From the NCBI RefSeq assembly GCF_052056295.1, contig NZ_CP182494.1:391946-455945 (forward strand): a stretch of DNA of 64,000 bases, written 5' to 3'. A program made the position numbers and the translations under genes. The stretch is from Catenovulum sp052056295 (GTDB taxonomy: Bacteria; Pseudomonadota; Gammaproteobacteria; Enterobacterales; Alteromonadaceae). Of this stretch, positions 60,686-64,000 are shown piece after piece. The first letter of the stretch is position 1. Every line of letters starts with the position of its first letter. The notes under the pieces were generated by a model. It had not been told where the DNA came from, ran no database searches, and saw only the letters and a program-made list of their open reading frames with translations.

Positions 60686-60720
60686 TTTTTAGTATCCCTT
60701 ACTTGAAGTTTTGATAACGT

Positions 60721-60800
60721 AGCTAACGCCTCAATGTGCGGCGAGCGCCAGCGAGTCCAGCCCAAGCTTGCTTGGGCGATGCACCATTGAATTGTTATGG
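60721..60800 (-). repeat. attC-like site 3
   Basis: On the minus strand CCATAACAATTCAATGG opens the site and ATTGAGGCGTTAGCT closes it. TCAATGTGC (60731-60739) pairs with GCACCATTGA (60781-60790) with one extra G, an extrahelical base. An inner hairpin GCCCAAG-CTTG-CTTGGGC lies at 60759-60776. It closely resembles Vibrio-type attC repeats. Confidence 0.85.
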
Positions 60801-61153
60801 GCGATGCCTAGCACCAACTCGAATTGTTGATAGTTTTGTATTTGGTAAAGACCTACTGATGCAGATTTAGATAACGGCATTAACCAGCCACCACGATACA
60901 ACCAACGCCCAGAGTCATTGCCACCAGATATATCTATTTTGAAGCCTTTTGACCAATCCATTTTTATCTTTTTGTCAGATGCAGTCTTCGTTTGCCACAA
61001 TGAGTAAAAGGCTTCGATATCTTTTGGCTGAGCTAACTCATTTATTTTTTTGAACTCACCATCAAAAACTATAACCGACTTAATGTCTGCGAATGCCAGA
61101 CTACAAAATAAAGTCATTGATAGGAATAGTATGTTCTTCATCGAGTTACTCAT
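60731..61153 (-). CDS. Cassette gene: exported protein of unknown function
   Basis: ATG 61153 lies directly after the GTTATG end of attC site 4; ATG 61141 would start the signal peptide directly (MKNILFLSMTLFCSLAFA). The mature domain (IKSVIVFDGEFKKINELAQPKDIEAFYSLWQTKT; WSKGFKIDISGGNDSGRWLYRGGWLMPLS) is small and unknown. The last 24 residues or so (after GIAH) are read from attC site 3, so the ancestral stop codon at the site border has been lost. Confidence 0.6.
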   Translation of the reverse strand: MSNSMKNILFLSMTLFCSLAFADIKSVIVFDGEFKKINELAQPKDIEAFYSLWQTKTASDKKIKMDWSKGFKIDISGGNDSGRWLYRGGWLMPLSKSASVGLYQIQNYQQFELVLGIAHNNSMVHRPSKLGLDSLALAAH

Positions 61154-61250
61154 AACGCCCAACTATGGGGCTGATAAAGCTTGGCTAAAATGTGTAGCGA
61201 AGCGGAACCGAGCCAAGCTTTAGCAGTCCCACATAAGTTTTTTGTTAGCT
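61150..61250 (-). repeat. attC-like site 4
   Basis: On the minus strand it begins AGCTAACAAA and ends GGGCGTTATGAG. CTGATAAAGCTTGGCT (61171-61186) pairs with AGCCAAGCTTTAGCAG (61211-61226) with one mismatch. The stem is shared with site 2. Confidence 0.82.
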
Positions 61251-61257
61251 CTCGTGT

Positions 61258-61668
61258 TCAATTCCTATAAGTATCAATGTCAATATACGCACCAACTTCA
61301 CCTAAAAATTTAACAACATTTGCATCAAAAGCAATTGCTGGGGTGGAATGTTCTTCATTAGTTGAAATGCACAAAACAACTTCAAATCTAGGAGTAAAAT
61401 TAAAACGCTTGATAGCCGCAATAATAAGATCCTTTTTTGGCAACAGCTCAACAATTAGCTCCTTTGACAACTCGTAAACATCAACATACTCACCAATTAC
61501 ATTTGGAGTTGATAGTTCCCATGAATTGATATTGGAACGCTTGCCAAACTCTCTTGAGTCTTTCCTATAAATAGACGTAGCCTCGATACCAAGAAATTTT
61601 GACAATTCTTCGGGCTCAATATTCCCTCCGTCCAGAGCAAAATATACGCGGCCTTCATTAGAGCTCAA
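61258..61668 (-). CDS. Cassette gene: DUF4279 protein
   Basis: The 136 residues fit DUF4279 (RVYFALDGGNIEPEELSKFLGIEATSIYRKDSREFGKRSNINSWELSTPN; FTPRFEVVLCISTNEEHSTPAIAFDANVVKFLGEVGAYIDIDTY), a small family common in integron cassettes and near toxin-immunity genes; it has no proven function. A GTTAGCTC core (61690-61683, minus strand) lies just upstream, the end of another recombination site whose other half is not visible. Confidence 0.75.
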   Translation of the reverse strand: MSSNEGRVYFALDGGNIEPEELSKFLGIEATSIYRKDSREFGKRSNINSWELSTPNVIGEYVDVYELSKELIVELLPKKDLIIAAIKRFNFTPRFEVVLCISTNEEHSTPAIAFDANVVKFLGEVGAYIDIDTYRN

Positions 61669-61700
61669 TGAGTCCCCCTAGAGAGCTAACAATTTAATAT

Positions 61701-61825
61701 CGACCCATTGGGTCGTTTTTCTATCGAGCCGCGGGTCCTTTTTATCATTGTACAAGTTCTATCACACTAACTAACTTGTTGCTACAGATATACTTTTAAT
61801 TATTATAAAAAGGATAAAAACGACC
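61701..61825. other. Noncoding element bounded by inverted terminator-like hairpins
   Basis: CGACCC-ATT-GGGTCG followed by five T (61701-61720) is a good terminator. At 61817-61839, AAAACGACC and GGTCGTTTT form a second hairpin. GGTCGTTTTT (61711-61720) is the inverse of AAAAACGACC (61816-61825), so about 115 bases are enclosed by inverted ends. No gene is seen. Further right, TTTGTGATT (61996-62004) pairs with AATCACAAA (62012-62020). The rest of 61840-62066 is featureless. Confidence 0.5.
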
Positions 61826-62066
61826 AAATGGGTCGTTTTCTTGAATATAGGGGAAACATATAGCAACTGGACGTAACATCAGTGCTAAAAATAACTTTCT
61901 AATGGCCGTTATTCGCTCAAAGCAGTCCTTTAGAGCAATTACGTTAACTCACAATGGGGCAAAAATGATTTAGTGTGGGATTTTGCTTTCGACCATTTGT
62001 GATTTAGTTATAATCACAAAATCGCTAGACCGTAATTGGCACATCGCCAAAACTTAACTCCGTAAC

Positions 62067-62552
62067 CTACCAACAAACATTTTCAGTTCTCATTTCTTTT
62101 GCACCTGCAAACGCCTGATAGAGTTTTTTATGCGCAGCTAGCGAAAAGGTATCGTCTCGATTTGGATATTGTTTTATCCATTCAATCAGCATAGCTAAAT
62201 TATTATCTTGCGCTTGTTTGTTAGGATATTTATGCGGCTCCCAAGGGCGGTTTTTTGCATTGGTTATACAGTCAGCCACTGGTAAGTTTAAAAATATCAG
62301 CTTGTTCGCTTTAGGCATTACATATTCAAGTAAATCGGCATAGCAGCCTTCAATCACCCAATTGGTATTTTGACTCAAAAAAGTATCTATAACTTCGGTT
62401 GATCGCTCTATTGGCATACGCTGAGGCGGTGTTGTAGCTAACCAGGCAATTGTGTCTAAATCTAAATGCGCGAGTCCTTGGGTATTGGCTAAATGTTTTG
62501 CTAAGGTAGATTTACCTGAGCCTGAATTTCCAAAAATAATAACGTTATGCAA
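62067..62552 (-). CDS. P-loop nucleotide kinase-like protein (topology-modulation/adenylate-kinase type)
   Basis: The 161 residues start MHNVIIFGNSGSGKSTLAKHLA (Walker A GNSGSGKST at 8-16), then LDLDTIAWLATTPPQ, WVIEGCYADLLEYVMPKANKLIFLNLP (the Walker-B-like strand) and a C-terminal lid-like part. It resembles FlaR/topology-modulation and shikimate-kinase-like proteins. The substrate is unknown. It follows the NAD(P)-binding protein by 12 bases and is probably in the same operon. Confidence 0.75.
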   Translation of the reverse strand: MHNVIIFGNSGSGKSTLAKHLANTQGLAHLDLDTIAWLATTPPQRMPIERSTEVIDTFLSQNTNWVIEGCYADLLEYVMPKANKLIFLNLPVADCITNAKNRPWEPHKYPNKQAQDNNLAMLIEWIKQYPNRDDTFSLAAHKKLYQAFAGAKEMRTENVCW

Positions 62553-62564
62553 AATAGTTCCTTA

Positions 62565-63317
62565 TCAAAGCGTGCCGATTTGGCTGTTATATATCACAGG
62601 CATTTGCATTTTCCATCTATTCCATAGCTCAGCTTGGTTGATTAAACTTAGCATAAAATGGGCAACGTTAATTCTGCTGGTTGTGCCCGCATTAAAAATA
62701 ACATTGCGAATGGGCGCTGGGTATATATCGTACGCACTGTCGTTTATTTCATTTACTAAGGTATCAGGCCGCACGGTCACCCATTCAATTATATTTTGCT
62801 GGCTCGCTGTATCTGGATAGTTTGTTTGCAAATAGTCGGCGGCGGCTTCGTTGTCGGCATGTGGTGGCACTAAATAACGAATAATACTTATGGCAATTGC
62901 TTGTGACATAGGTATTTTTTCACCAGCTTGGTGATTTTGATTACCAGATGAGTTCATTAAAATAAATTTGGTTGGCACATCAGTGTTTTCTTTTCGGGTA
63001 TGCTCAATAGCTTGGCACAAACGCTCAACTGCATTAGTTACTAGGCGACGTGGCTGGCCATAAATCCCTTTAAAACTGAGATTGTGCCCTAAACAGCAAA
63101 CTATAGTGTGGCAGCCTTTTACTTGAGTTTGTAGTTCTTCATCGGTTAACTCAAGCAGGCTTGCTTGGGTAATGTTTAACCTTGAATTTTGCTTTTGGCT
63201 ATTGGACAAATATTCAGTTGAGCGAACAATAATTTTAACCCTTTGACCTTCAGCCAGCAGTTTTTCAACCACTAATCTGCCAGTAGCACCACTTGCACCA
63301 ACAACTAAAGTTGCCAT
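62565..63317 (-). CDS. NAD(P)-binding protein of the NmrA/atypical SDR type
   Basis: The ATG at 63317 is preceded by GGAGAGATAT; the longer frame starts inside that RBS. The 250 residues open MATLVVGASGATGRLVVEKLLAEG, the G-x-x-G-x-x-G dinucleotide motif, continue with GCHTIVCCLGHN, FILMNSSGNQNH and EWVTVRPDTLVN, and fit atypical short-chain dehydrogenases that sense or reduce with NADPH. The classical Tyr-x-x-x-Lys is not evident. It is divergent from a LysR gene that may control it. Confidence 0.78.
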   Translation of the reverse strand: MATLVVGASGATGRLVVEKLLAEGQRVKIIVRSTEYLSNSQKQNSRLNITQASLLELTDEELQTQVKGCHTIVCCLGHNLSFKGIYGQPRRLVTNAVERLCQAIEHTRKENTDVPTKFILMNSSGNQNHQAGEKIPMSQAIAISIIRYLVPPHADNEAAADYLQTNYPDTASQQNIIEWVTVRPDTLVNEINDSAYDIYPAPIRNVIFNAGTTSRINVAHFMLSLINQAELWNRWKMQMPVIYNSQIGTL

Positions 63318-63411
63318 ATATCTCTCCATATCATTGTGTACTTCGGCTACTTTACCTATACAATAATTAAATTAATACGCGATAAAATGCATGGTAGGTA
63401 TACAAAAACGC

Positions 63412-64000
63412 ATGAATTGGAATTCAATAAAATTCGATTGGAACCACATTCGCTCATTTTTAGCCACTGCGGAAGAAGGTTCGTTGTCGGCTGCTGCCAA
63501 AGTACTGGGTTTAACCCAACCCACCTTGAGTCGGCAAATTTATGCGTTGGAAGCTGAGCTGAAACTTATGTTATTTGAGCGAGTCGGTCAGCGTTTAGTA
63601 TTAACCGAAAGTGGCGTAGAGTTATTACAACATGCCCGTTCAATGGGTGCTGAAGCGCTAAAATTTTCATTAGCAGCAACAGGGCAATCGCAACAACTTG
63701 AAGGTACGGTTACGCTTTCTGTTAGCGAATTAACAGCAACTTATGTATTGCCAAAAATTTTGAGTACTATTCGCGAGTTAGAGCCCGGCATACGCATTGA
63801 GGTTGTGGTAACTAATAATGCCAGTGATTTAAAAAAGCGTGAAGCTGATATCGCAATTAGAAGCTTTTATCCAAAACAAAATGATTTGATTGCGAAAAAA
63901 ATTGGTGAGGAGGTTATTTGGTTATACGGCACGGCTGAATATCTACAAGCATTTTCTGAAGTATCTCAGTTATCCGAGTTAACGGATATTCAATTAATCG
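63412..64000 (+). CDS. LysR-family transcriptional regulator (truncated by window end)
   Basis: From ATG 63412 the frame runs open to the right edge (196 codons). The winged helix-turn-helix is complete (WNHIRSFLATAEEGSLSAAAKVLGLTQPTLSRQIYALEAELKLMLFERVGQRLVLTESG), followed by the start of the effector domain (GTVTLSVSELTATYVLPKILSTIRELEPGIRIEVVV). It is divergent from the NmrA-like gene, the usual arrangement of a LysR regulator and its target. The inducer is unknown. Confidence 0.9.
   Translation, partial: MNWNSIKFDWNHIRSFLATAEEGSLSAAAKVLGLTQPTLSRQIYALEAELKLMLFERVGQRLVLTESGVELLQHARSMGAEALKFSLAATGQSQQLEGTVTLSVSELTATYVLPKILSTIRELEPGIRIEVVVTNNASDLKKREADIAIRSFYPKQNDLIAKKIGEEVIWLYGTAEYLQAFSEVSQLSELTDIQLI

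Noticed and set aside
61996..62020. TTTGTGATT/AATCACAAA palindrome as a CRP site
   Set aside because: The spacing between TGTGA and TCACA is 11 bases rather than 6, so it does not fit the CRP consensus; it is kept only as a hairpin.

Overview
The window looks like chromosome from a marine gammaproteobacterium of the order Alteromonadales. The reasons are a moderately AT-rich base composition, argA, coaD and secDF of gammaproteobacterial type, TonB-dependent receptors with long plug domains, a NagR-type chitin/GlcNAc locus, an orphan pectin methylesterase and chromosomal-integron-like attC sites. The genus cannot be fixed from the sequence alone. No rRNA, tRNA, IS transposase or CRISPR array was seen.

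Layout: 1-6.4 kb holds the end of a GH13 sugar enzyme, argA, a PEP-CTERM/exosortase-type acyltransferase that overlaps coaD tail to tail, a DUF2946-like protein with an outer-membrane transporter-like protein, and a tryptophan-halogenase-family flavoprotein. 6.7-7.6 kb is an inserted Ymh-family (TIGR02391) gene. 7.8-20.1 kb is a chitin-oligosaccharide/GlcNAc utilisation locus: LacI-type NagR, TonB receptor, GH20 lipoprotein, GlcNAc kinase, NagB-II, NagA and an SSS symporter. Near-perfect NagR operators lie before the receptor, before the kinase operon and also before the halogenase. 20.3-24.1 kb holds a Xre/ParS antitoxin with a RES toxin broken by one TAG codon, a DUF2157 membrane pair, and a sirtuin also broken by one TAG codon.

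24.2-33 kb is a haem-uptake locus of the Hmu type, known mainly from Bacteroidetes: Fur box, TonB receptor, HmuY lipoprotein, ExbB/TolQ-like and DUF2149 membrane proteins, and a CobN-like HmuS with a His-rich insert. Two of its intercistronic gaps are filled with long palindromic repeats. 33-35 kb is a two-gene AAA ATPase plus TOPRIM-like cassette that resembles Abi/RloB defence modules. 35-43 kb carries a peroxiredoxin-like/TetR unit with paired operators, beta-propeller and VanZ-like proteins, a polysaccharide deacetylase, small membrane proteins, an EF-hand pair and serA. 43.6-50.3 kb has serC, an ABM monooxygenase, a 1256-residue pectinesterase lipoprotein and a double thioredoxin. 50.4-59.2 kb has secF/secD, the folate-independent methionine synthase pair mesX-mesD, a TauE exporter, an MFS carrier and an unknown protein. 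59.4-61.7 kb is a minus-strand array of four small genes separated by four attC-like sites, with no integrase in view. The window ends with a P-loop kinase, an NAD(P)-binding protein and a truncated LysR regulator.

The most unusual signal is a dispersed family of about 95-base structured repeats (seven full copies and two partial ones). They sit just after gene ends. Their stems differ between copies but stay paired, while the spacer and hexanucleotide loops are conserved. A second palindromic repeat family (three copies) uses the same kind of hexaloop.
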